Assembly: GCF_963855985.1 (NCBI RefSeq)
Contig: NC_087093.1
Location: 9,245,501 to 9,309,500, forward strand
DNA length: 64,000 nt
Reading direction: 5' to 3'
Origin: Ostrinia nubilalis
Taxonomy: Eukaryota > Arthropoda > Insecta > Lepidoptera > Crambidae
Both the position numbers and the translations under genes were made by a program. Below are positions 31,842-42,500 of the stretch, one piece after another; position 1 is the first letter of the stretch; each line of letters starts with the position of its first letter. The notes beneath the pieces were generated by a model. That model was not told the DNA's origin. It saw only the letters and a program-made list of their open reading frames with translations, and did not search any database.

Positions 31842-32368
31842 AGTGCACGGGGGCGGCTGCGGCAGCGCCCAGACGCCGCGCGCCGCCCCCGGGCTGGGGT
31901 ATACCTGGACAAACGAAATTCAGTGTAAAGTCACGGAAAACAATCTCGATTGACAAGGGGCCTATCGTATTACTGTATCATCTGTAATACTAGGCGTTAC
32001 TTACCTACGAGGGAGTGGGTTAAGTATCTAAGTACCTGACGATTATTCTCTATTACTTAGTCCAAGTTAGTATGCATGATGGTTATTTACTTAGTTCCCT
32101 TTAATTAGATATGTAAAATAAATTATTGTTATTAATTAATACTAATTTATTAAAGTATAGGTATAGGTAAGTACTTAGGGATCTAATTTGGTTAACTTCG
32201 ATGGGGTCACCGGAGACGTTAAAGAAGGCCGCGCAAAAGGGTGCGAATGTACGAAACTAGGACAAAGCATAATTCATGATATAATAACTTTTTATTATTT
32301 TAACAAATTACTTACTGTCTAATTGCGACCTCTCAGTAATTAGTACCATCATCGGGGTTTCTTCTTAC

Positions 32369-32443
32369 CTTACTACTCACGGCGAGGCCGACGCCCCCCG
32401 CCACAGCTTGATTCTCCCCTTCCACGGCCACTTCACCGGCTAA
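32369..32443 (-). other. Candidate upstream exon of the palmitoyltransferase
   Basis: Read on the minus strand it has a possible acceptor (ctag at 32444-32447), a 75-bp stretch open in the phase of the next exon (ending SSK) and a good donor gtaaga. The next exon would then begin at about 31902 (after tttgtccag), in frame through VYPSPG down to the ATG at 31841. There is no ATG in this piece, so it is either 5' UTR or coding with a still more upstream start. Confidence 0.4.
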
Positions 32444-34580
32444 CTAGCACACTATGAAACTAAAATCCTACTTAATTAATACAAATAAAAATAGGATCAC
32501 AATTACTTGCGTGACATGCAGCCACTAAAGTCCAAACACTTGCTTATCGATCCACGTCGTTTGAAAGGAGCATGCGCCGCGCCGTATTTCATCAAAGAAC
32601 ATATTGGCACAAAACCTCTGCAGTACTATTAATTAATTAAGTAAGTAGTCGTTTGTAATTGATGTGATAATCTTTGCATAATTGTTGATCGTTGAATTCA
32701 TTAACGGATTTGGATGAAACTACTAGGTTTCGCATTCATTGGTCTCTACAAACTTTTTGTGATAATTTGATGGATAGAGGTCATAATTTCCAAAGGCAAT
32801 GAGCCTATGATGATTGATCTTTTTTAGAACTTATACAATATCACTTAAATTGTCATTATCAGTAATTACTAAAATAATTTTTAAAAGCGTGGCCATGCAT
32901 GACCATAAGAAATGTCAATCGGTAGTGAGACTTTTTTGTTTTGTTTGTATTAAAACCTACGATACATTTTTGTTGCAAAACCTATTCAAAAAACATGAAA
33001 AGAAAGTCATGTTAATTAATGTAACTTCAGCATACTTATGTGCCGCATTAATTTATTACTGTAGTAAATTAGTGCGTAAGGAGCGGAGTATACACGTGTT
33101 TTTATCATGATAAAGAAACGTGTTTGCAACACGTGAGACCAAAAAGGCCTAGTGATTTTGCGAATTTTATTAGACAATCTTGATAGAGAGAGCTAATGTG
33201 ATGATAAGTATAATCCATGGTCGATTATATTATATTAATCAGTAAGTAGGTATACTTACCTACCGCAACGCACTACCAATTATTTTTATTTTAAACCGAA
33301 CTTAGATTGTCGGACCTCTCGTTATCATCGCTGCAACTCTTATAAACCTTCTATTAAGGTTTTTTTAAGAGTAGCAGCAGTGGTGGTAGATGCATCTATG
33401 CCTGCCTGACCGCCAATGAAACCCAACCATTGATTAGGTAAACTTCTAACAAAATAAATTTTAGACTATCCATAATTCTTTCATTATAGGGAGTTTAGAT
33501 ATATCTTATTTCTAATTAGAGGTACAATGTTTTAAGCAATTCCCAATTAATTTGTGTAAATCTGAAAATCTTACGTATTTACATTTATAATGTTGAACTA
33601 CTAGCGCCATCTAGTTAGGTGAACTAAAATAACATTTCAAAGATTCGCTTCTGCTTTTAGGTTACCTATCGCCAATAGTTCACCACAATTGCCACACGGT
33701 TTTAAAAATTAACTAAAAGTTATAAAATGAATACAAGCCATTTTAATGTTAGAAACAAAAAATACCTATACCATTTCAATAAAATTCAAACCACTTTTAA
33801 CTTTGTTGAATCAGTAGTGCAGCAGTTATGTAGTACTAATTAGAATGAGTCATCAATGGTTCAGTGATGAATCAGTCGAAGAGAGACCTGCCAGAGTCTA
33901 GGCAAAAATAATTTTATTGAAGTGTAGGTATTCATGAATGGAGCAAAATTTTATTGTTTATACAAAAATTACAAATATAATTCAGAGAAATGAATAAATA
34001 GAATCAAAACACCACTTAAAATTGTGAAAATGAACTTTAATTCAGCAAATTTTATACTAAATGTATAAATATGATATAATCTAGATTTCGTTTCACTACC
34101 TAAATAGACATCATGTTATAAAAAAGTGTACAACTAAAACTAGTAGCTGATTAAACATCTCAATGTGGCTTATCAATTAGTAAGATCTTGTAAAAGCACT
34201 TTGTTTAAAATGGTTTATTATACTTAAATAATAGATAAAAATAATGAAAGCTTTATAGCTTACAGCTGATGTTGAACTTCCAAACAACAATCACTTTCAA
34301 TACAAATCTTAAACTTCTAGTAAACTTGAAACATTTAACGAGCAAACTGAATAAATTATTATTCATAATAAGAAACAAACTTAACAATGTCGATAGCTCA
34401 AAGTAATAAAATATTTTCAACAAATGTCGACTTCACAAATAGTTAGTGTACATAATAATAATAATCAGAATTCAGGACTATTTCGATGCAGTGTATGTCA
34501 ATGCCAATTAATGATAATGATTTCTTTTCGTCTATTAATTACTGTATTGATATTGTTTGTTCAAGTCTTTCTTCGCAGCA
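32444..34580. other. Intergenic DNA, probable 3' UTR of the ELAV-like gene at its right end
   Basis: AT-rich with no convincing gene. The 98-codon open frame at 32814 has AT-driven composition and no recognisable domain. TTTATT motifs (AATAAA on the minus strand) near 33913 and 33950 could end the transcript of the gene at 34581-35486. Confidence 0.5.
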
Positions 34581-35486
34581 TTATCTTTTTTGTGTTTTGA
34601 AACTCACAGAGAGAGGTTGGCCATGAAGAACATAGCCATTTAATGCTTGTATCGCCATCGCGGCTTGGTCATAATTTCGCATAGTCACAAATCCAAATCC
34701 TTTACTCTTATTAGTTTGATGGTCTTTAATTATCTTAACCGACACAATAGCACCATAAGGACCGAACAACTGCCACAGAGTCAACTCTTCCACCTCTGGA
34801 GCAATATTATAAATATAAATAGACCATGTACTCGGAGAGTTGTGGTCACCCATAGCACCCATATGATTAATCCAATGATAAGGCTTCACCAAGGAATTCT
34901 TAGTAAAATTATTGTTAAGGTTTTTATGTTTATTTGGATTACTCTTATTAGCATACTTAACAGTTAACGGGTGTAAAAATCCAGGCGGAGTTGAACCATT
35001 AATATTTTGAATGGCTCTCTCCGCTTCATATTGGTGTTCATATAAAACGAATGCTATACCTGCCGCTATACGGGAATTAACTATTTTACCAAATTGTGCA
35101 AATAGACCATGTAAATCCTGCAAGGTCAGTTCATTGGGCAGGTTACACACGTAGAGGTTCCAGTCTGCTTCCGGTTTCGACGGCGGCTTCAGTTCCGGGT
35201 TGAGGAGTGCATGCGACACTTTGAGCGTCTTATTCTGCATCAGGAGGCCGTTAAACGCCTTCCTTGCTTTTATTGCATCCTCAGGACAAGTGTACTCCAC
35301 GAACCCATAGCCTCGGTTCGCTATAAGTTTACAACTTTCCAATTTACCCATTGTCGAAAATAGTGAAAACATCATATCCTGGGTCATAACTTCAGGAATA
35401 TAATTGACGATAAGTTTCGTAGGTGATTCGTCGGGCCCATAATCGTTAATTCCTTGACAATTACCGTCTTGACACGATTCCGACAT
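34581..35486 (-). CDS. ELAV/Hu-like RNA-binding protein, intronless and divergent
   Basis: 301 aa, one exon, ATG at 35486, TAA at 34581. Three RRMs in the ELAV order. RRM1 is about 22-95 (RNP2 LIVNYI, RNP1 RGYGFVEY), RRM2 about 110-180 (LYVCNL, AGIAFVLY), RRM3 about 219-298 (IYIYNI, KGFGFVTM, ending SFKTQKR like ELAV proteins). The MTQD, ESCKLI, QNKTLKVS and LWQLFGPYGA stretches are ELAV hallmarks. Family members bind AU-rich RNA and control splicing, stability or 3' end choice. Here the loop between beta strands 2 and 3 is shortened in RRM1 (CKLIANRGYGF) and RRM2 (SRIAAGIAF). The lack of introns suggests a retroposed copy that stayed open and therefore probably functions. It is not the canonical elav/fne/Rbp9 gene. 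Confidence 0.85.
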   Translation of the reverse strand: MSESCQDGNCQGINDYGPDESPTKLIVNYIPEVMTQDMMFSLFSTMGKLESCKLIANRGYGFVEYTCPEDAIKARKAFNGLLMQNKTLKVSHALLNPELKPPSKPEADWNLYVCNLPNELTLQDLHGLFAQFGKIVNSRIAAGIAFVLYEHQYEAERAIQNINGSTPPGFLHPLTVKYANKSNPNKHKNLNNNFTKNSLVKPYHWINHMGAMGDHNSPSTWSIYIYNIAPEVEELTLWQLFGPYGAIVSVKIIKDHQTNKSKGFGFVTMRNYDQAAMAIQALNGYVLHGQPLSVSFKTQKR

Positions 35487-35678
35487 TTTTTAATTGTTGT
35501 CGGTGAATGACATTTCTCCATAGAGCTCATATTCTTTTTTTTATTTTTCGTTCGGAAATTTAAGCACGTGGCATAAAAAAAGTTTCAGTAAGCATTCATC
35601 TGATAAAAAAAAACTTATCCTTGGTTTGGCGAAGATGAATTTGTTTAATAGTTTTATTTTAATGAGTTTTAGTACGAT

Positions 35679-36221
35679 TTAACGATTCATGAGACCATTG
35701 CAGATTACCAATAAACAGACAGTCGCTCGTGTGTAAAATGGCATACTTGTCGAATCGTATCCACCATCCACATGGATTAGAGATCCACCCACTATGCCGA
35801 TCACCGATGCCGTCACTATGCCACGTGCCACATCCCACAGTTTTTCACTAGATGAATGAAGATAGAAATATTGATTGTATATTTGTATGGTTTTAGCGAT
35901 TACAAAGACAGTCATCTAAGTTATTTCCTATAGAACTATGCGGTAGGTATCATAAATAAAGTTGATAAAGAAATATGTTCACTTCGTTGGTTTGTAGGAT
36001 TGGTTTTCATGCACTTGATCATTATGGTCATGGTCACTCATATTTGGCACTATACTACCATGGACTGATCTGAAAGCAGCCGCCTGCAGGAAATCTACTA
36101 AAACTAGGTGGCACAACAGCCAAAATGAGATACAAATGGTTTTGACAGGATAAAACTGCGCCGTGCACAAAGTTGGCAAAACGAAACATAATGTACATTT
36201 AGCACATCTAATGTGGGTCAC
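35679..36221 (-). other. Two adjacent unidentified small ORFs
   Basis: Minus-strand frames 36221-35979 (80 codons: a hydrophobic Cys-rich first half, then an Asp/His-rich tail HDHNDQVHENQ) and 35915-35679 (78 codons: two hydrophobic stretches, including VIGIVGGSLIHVDGG). They could be exons of one small membrane protein, for instance with a gtgaac donor near 35985 and an acceptor before the second ATG. I recognise neither, and chance open frames are not excluded. Confidence 0.3.
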
Positions 36222-36495
36222 GGCAATTGTTTCAGTATTGTCTTGTCAGTGAGCAATGAAGGGGCGTTGGGAAAACTGTAACATACAAAAAATCACACCA
36301 ATAACTATGTATGCTTTATATTTTCATAAGTACACACAATGTATATGTCCATTTATAAATAACGTACAAGTGCAGTATAGTACATGATAATACGTATACA
36401 TACGGTATAATGAACTTGATTACATGGTGTTCTATAGAAAATGCATAATTTGAGACTTAGAGGGGTTTCCACTACGACAGAAGACAAAAGGTGTA

Positions 36496-36630
36496 CAGTC
36501 AGCGTCAAATAGTTCGTTACACCCAAAGTAGCCAAAAAATTCGCAACACATCTTTGTTACAATAAATGGAAAAGTTGTGTTGTCAACTTTATGGCCACTT
36601 TAGATGTCACGAACTATTTTACGCCGACTG
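36496..36630. mobile_element. Small MITE, CAGTCAGCGTCAAATAG family
   Basis: 135 bp with inverted ends CAGTCAGCGTCAAATAGTTC / GAACTATTTTACGCCGACTG and TA on both sides. A second copy is at 55024-55144. Confidence 0.8.
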
Positions 36631-37230
36631 TACCTGCCTATAACAGGTCTAAAAACAATCGAAAGACCTACAAAAACTACACGTATTTCAGGTACGAATT
36701 TAAGGTCCCAGATAAATGTTTTTTAACAGCTAATTTTATCTTTTTTTGTCAGAAGTAGGTAGTTATTTTATATGGGTAAGGAAAGGTACCATACTTTTTC
36801 GTAAGTCTCCTCGACATAACATTTTGCCTCTATATTTATTTTTGCGGGATCATAGGTACATCGCGGTTACAAGATTGCGATACACATACTACACGCGTAG
36901 CCTTTATTGAAAGTATTTTGTGAAAACAAACTAACAGAAGCTCAGAGCCAGCCTAGTTTTGGTCCTAAAACTCACTACGAGTTCTTAATGTATTTAATGT
37001 AAAATTATCATTATTATAATGTAAAAAGTATATTTAAAAAGCCTCAATGTTCATGTTAAGTCGAGAAGACTTTTACATCTTTATCAAAAGATTAAAGTTA
37101 GACAAAGTAGCAAGGGTAACTAGCTCGTACAGCCGATTTATAGTGGAAACTGATCTCATCTCTTATCTTATGGGACGTTTCATGTCATTTATTATGTCAA
37201 TGAATATTAAAAATAATGGATTACTATAAT

Positions 37231-37974
37231 TATAGCCTGACCAGGAACATAAAAACCCTCGCCATATTGCGGAAAACTAATGGTACTAATTTCTTTTAAT
37301 GGCAACAGTAACTAAAAACTTCATTGACATGTCACCTTGCATGTCAGTCTATTGTTGTCAAAGTGTAAACAAACTTTATTTTAAATGTGCGCAATTGATT
37401 TTGTGAATGAAATTGCTAAAATCTTTTTATAGTCGTGAGAAAAGTGGTTCACAATGTGTTAAAGTATTTGTCGAAGAGAAATACCAAGGGTTCGGACAAT
37501 ATTTTCATTGAAAATGTTTCCAATAAAGGTTGTCAAATTGACTGACATGTTTATCGTATAGTACAGTCCACTATGAAAATTAGCTGTGGTTTGTTTCAAC
37601 TACCTATTTTAAAGTTTTTTGTCACTTTCTAAAAGTTGAATTTTATGGAATTGGGAAAGAAGTACCGAGTTTGAAGCGTTCATGAGCAGACATTGCAGTT
37701 GAATATTCAAGTTCTGAATTTGATTATTGATGAATAATAAAATAAATCCTACTAGTTCGATTGATGGTTTCATTTAATTTATTTAAACCAGGTTACCTAT
37801 AATAATATTTTTTCGTTAATTTATGAAAATATCAAATTAGCCCGTAATCCTGAATCCTGAAACATAAAGTTAGCCTATTAATTTAACACAGGTACGACTG
37901 TACTCAGTGTTGCACTATCAAATGCAATTGAAGCGCCTCTATGCCAGGGTTTTTATGTTCCTGGTCAGGCTATA
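37231..37974. mobile_element. MITE with 29-bp inverted ends (TATAGCCTGACCAGG)
   Basis: 744 bp. The left end TATAGCCTGACCAGGAACAT and the right end ATGTTCCTGGTCAGGCTATA are perfect inverted copies and continue into AAAAACCCT / AGGGTTTTT. Interior non-coding. The target-site duplication is not resolved; the ends begin with TA. Confidence 0.8.
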
Positions 37975-39567
37975 TTACAGAAATTTGTTATTAACTTTTA
38001 TATTAAAAAATGAATTATAAATATTTTTCTTCCAAATGTTTGGAATCTTTAAATGTTTTAAGTTTGACATGAAATGCTCCTATTTATATTCCATACAATG
38101 CTTGATTAATTTAATAGAGATGCAATACACGATAAAAATACATTACAAACACATGACATTTACAATAAAAATGTAAAATACACATTTATAAAGCCACAAT
38201 CAATAAAAAGAAGATTACATACTACAGGTAATAAATGGACACAGCCAGAGCATAAAGGAATTGGGAACATTTACCAACTAAACAATATAATACAACAACT
38301 TGTACGATTGAATAGCACATAATAATATATTATTTTATCAATGCAGTTGTGAAGTCTAATGTAATTTCACAGGAATTTACGCATAGGGCTAATTATTTTT
38401 ACTCACTTATGTCATATTGAAATGTAGGTAGTCATAAAATATCCCCAAATAAAAACCTTTATTATCATCTTAAGTGGCAAATCATTTGATAAAAATTATA
38501 ATAATCATTTTTGGAAACAACATTCTCGAAATACTTTCATGTCCAATTTGGTGAAATAAAATTGATATTAGCAATTTTAATGTTTTGCTATGATGACAAA
38601 CAATTTATAAATAATATTTTTTTAGATTTAAATTTTCTTTCACATAGAGAGCAATAATTCCGTACTTGTACTAGTCTAAATAAATTGATTCAATACTCAT
38701 CCAAATAAACGTAACCGTAAGAATAACTGGCAACACTTTACATACATTATGTACTCATAAATGCTAGGCGCTTGACCCTGTGTCATGAAAATATAAAATT
38801 ATATTTAAAATTGATCTTTATTAAAACAATAAAAAGTAAGTAAATTTTGATATTTTTTGATAATAGCAAAACATAGGCCTACATACTACATTTAAATCTG
38901 TAGGTTCAACATGGTCTAGCTAGATATATTAGCAAAAGTGCAAAGTTTTTGCTTTATTGTGGTTTTTCACATCGTTTTGATTTATTTTAAATTAAATTGT
39001 GATACAATATATTAATAACAGTAGTAATATTAGAATTTTCGTTTTATAAAAATAAAGTTAATATTATCTCAGATACATTTTATATTCGATTGTTACGTAC
39101 ACTATTAAAATCTTAAGAATATTTTATGCAATGTTTTGTAAGCAAGCATATCAAACTTCAACAATAATACATAACAAATATCTACATTAATCAATATATC
39201 ACATAAAGCAAAAAATACCAGACAGGTACAAAATAATTAAAAGAGAAATGTAAAACATTGATTATAATCGTCAACAAAAATAAATCTCAATATGCAATAA
39301 TCTCATCTTAGACACGTATTTCATCAATCAACGAATAATTTAAATAAATTATTATGCATGAATGTCTCTTTCCTTTCCAAATGTTAAAATAAAACTAAAA
39401 CTAAAATTATGTATAGTCAAAAAACAGTTTAGCTTCGTCATGCTAAATTACCGATACCTATAAGCTATTAAAAGTTGCGTAAAAAAGCAAAATCGTTCGA
39501 AATAATTCTACATACAATTATTGTCACGAATACATGTGGATTACGTTAAACTTTGGTTAAAATATGC

Positions 39568-42500
39568 TTATGGGTATTTGAGGATCGATCCGAGGCTGGC
39601 GTAGGTGCCGAAAACGAACCCGGTGAAGCCGAACATGATGATGAAAATGTCTTTCCACATTTTCCACCCGTGCTTCCCGAGCTGGTCGGGCCAGAAAGTT
39701 ACGATTTCGATGAAGGGCGGGAAAATGAGCGCTAGCGCCGAACTGCTGAAAGCGCCCACCAGCGAAATAATACCGCTCAAGTTGGGGATTAGCGCCGCGG
39801 CTGAAACTGCACAGATAATGAGTTAGATGACCTCACCCTCGTGGCGGCTCGACAGATAAATGCAATAATATCCGTCATGCGATTACTGGTTATTGTAATA
39901 TTTCAATATAATAGACGTGGAGTATTTATTCCTTTTGTTTGCACAGGCAGATTCCGCAATAACATAATAAACGTTATTGTTATCAATCGAGCACAATATT
40001 ATGACCAAATTAATGCAATCTAATGTTATTTATTTACGAAACTCTTTAGTGCGTCTTTTGGCAGAGGGCAAAACGGACGATTCGCAATCGACCTATTGTA
40101 TGAAAAAAAATTGCAGGAAGTTCAACTCTTAACATTTTTACCGATAATTCCTATCTAAATTATATAAAGCAATCAATGAGTTTGTAAACAATATAATAAA
40201 ATATTTCGTACTGCGAGTCGCGAATTTTGCGCCTAAACTTTTTTTATACAGTGTGTCCGGGCATGTAGTGATCAAACTTTAAGGGCGTAATCTATGGACA
40301 ATTTTATCGATGAAAATACTTCACTTTTGGGGCCTGACCCATTTCTCGAAAAATTACATCGATTTAAGTTTTTAATTTTTAGTTTACACCTCTTTTTTAA
40401 AAAAACAAGTGAAAGCGTGGGTAGCTTAACATTAATAGACAAATATTTTATATCATGCGATAGCCAATAAAATTATCTATTAGTAGAAGAAGAAAACAGA
40501 CACAAGTTTCATACATTTTATGGGAGTAAGAATGGATTTAATTAGAAAAATACATTACTTTTTTCACTTCTTTTTCAGTTATTTTCCAACACAAGAAAAA
40601 CCAGGTCGTTAAGGTATGTTTTATTTGCATTGTATTATTAGTATTTGAGCTATTCTACAAAACGAATGTAAATTTATTAATCTACGTCTATTAGTTTCGA
40701 CGTAATTGTTGAACAAAGATACCCCTTCCCAGCGGTTTCCATAGTAATCGGAATAGGTTGTGTGATTCTTTCAGGCAGTACATTTTCGCATGTCGCGTGC
40801 GCTATGGAAACCGCTGGGAAGGGGTATCTTTGTTCAATAATTACGTCGAAACTAATAGACGTAGACTAATAAATTTACATTCGTTTTGTAGAATAGCTCA
40901 AATACTAATAATACAATGCAAATAAAACATACCTTAACGACCTGGTTTTTCTTGTGTTGGAAAATAACTGAAAAAGAAGTGAAAAAAGTAATGTATTTTT
41001 CTAATTAAATCCATTCTTACTCCCATAAAATGTATGAAACTTGTGTCTGTTTTCTTCTTCTACTAATAGATAATTTTATTGGCTATCGCATGATATAAAA
41101 TATTTGTCTATTAATGTTAAGCTACCCACGCTTTCACTTGTTTTTTTAAAAAAGAGGTGTAAACTAAAAATTAAAAACTTAAATCGATGTAATTTTTCGA
41201 GAAATGGGTCAGGCCCCAAAAGTGAAGTATTTTCATCGATAAAATTGTCCATAGATTACGCCCTTAAAGTTTGATCACTACATACCCGGACACACTGTAT
41301 AATGGCAAGCACGACTTGTGAATTGTATCTATTATGTCTATGGGAATTGTAATCCTAAAGATAAAAGTTATTATTTTTACAACAAACAAATAATCACACT
41401 GGATAGGAATGGTCAATGCTCTCAATGCCCTCATTTCAGTACACCCAAATATGATTCGAGATCCCCACCGCATTCGGTTTGATAACCTATGCTCGATATT
41501 TATTTCGAAGTAGGTAACTTATCATATCGTGATACATAATTACAATTAACATAAATTGAAATGGGAAACAGACGTTACTCCGAGGTAAAGGAATATGCGA
41601 ATTATCACAAATTGATTGGGATGTGGTTTTGGACTCTTAATACTTGAGGTCTGCATGGAACGTTACACAATCAGAGATTTGAATTTTGTTAACGTTTTTA
41701 TCTAAAACTTGTTCATCGACTTAGGCGATGAGTAATTCGTACACAAGCATTCGTTAATTTTGGCAGATCACGCGGACTTACGCACGCATCTGATATGTAC
41801 CAGACCGGTTTTTCTAAAATTTGGGTACATGACAGTATCTAAGTAGGCCTATTTATAATTTGGTTTTATTTATGAGCATGAATATTGAATATCATTTAAT
41901 ATTCCGTACTAACACTGGCATACCTAATCAAACACGATCATTAGAACAATGTATTCGCTTACGATAGAGGCCTTGAAAATGTAGATCGTTAACATAATAT
42001 AATCAATACTTACATGTGATGAATATGAGCGCGAATCGCGTCACCGCCTCGCCATGTTTGAGCGCTTGCTCGGAAGTCAGCTTGGACTTAACGTAAGGCC
42101 ACACGATGTTCATTGGCACGTAGAACTGCAGACCATACGACAAGAAGATGGATGCTGCCATCACTGCTCTAACGCTTTGCGCCAATCTGGAAATTTTGAA
42201 TATTGGCGCTGGATTACAATGTCCTAATTGTTTTGTGAAATTGCCTTTAGCTATGAATATTTAACCCAATTTATACTAAATCGTAGTCGATACTATGATT
42301 AATAACGCCGCAATAATCCTATTAGTTGTTAAGTCAACAAGAAACGATATGACTATTGTCACGTAAACTCTGTAATAAAGAATAAACTCTTTTGGCGGTC
42401 TTATAGCAAGATACGAGTATTAATATACATATTAAATAGCTCAATATATGAGTAGGTACCTAGTTCAAATGTCCGGAAAAGTATGCCATACGCGAGCTAT

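Larger units (their letters stand above)
36222..39567. other. Intergenic DNA with two MITEs; right part probably 3' UTR of the amino-acid transporter
   Basis: No gene recognised. Very AT-rich from 38000 to 39560, directly downstream of the minus-strand transporter stop at 39568, so much of it may be its 3' UTR. MITEs at 36496-36630 and 37231-37974. Confidence 0.55.

Noticed and set aside
32814..33110. 98-codon open frame
   Set aside because: AT-driven composition, no recognisable motif, no splice-compatible partner.
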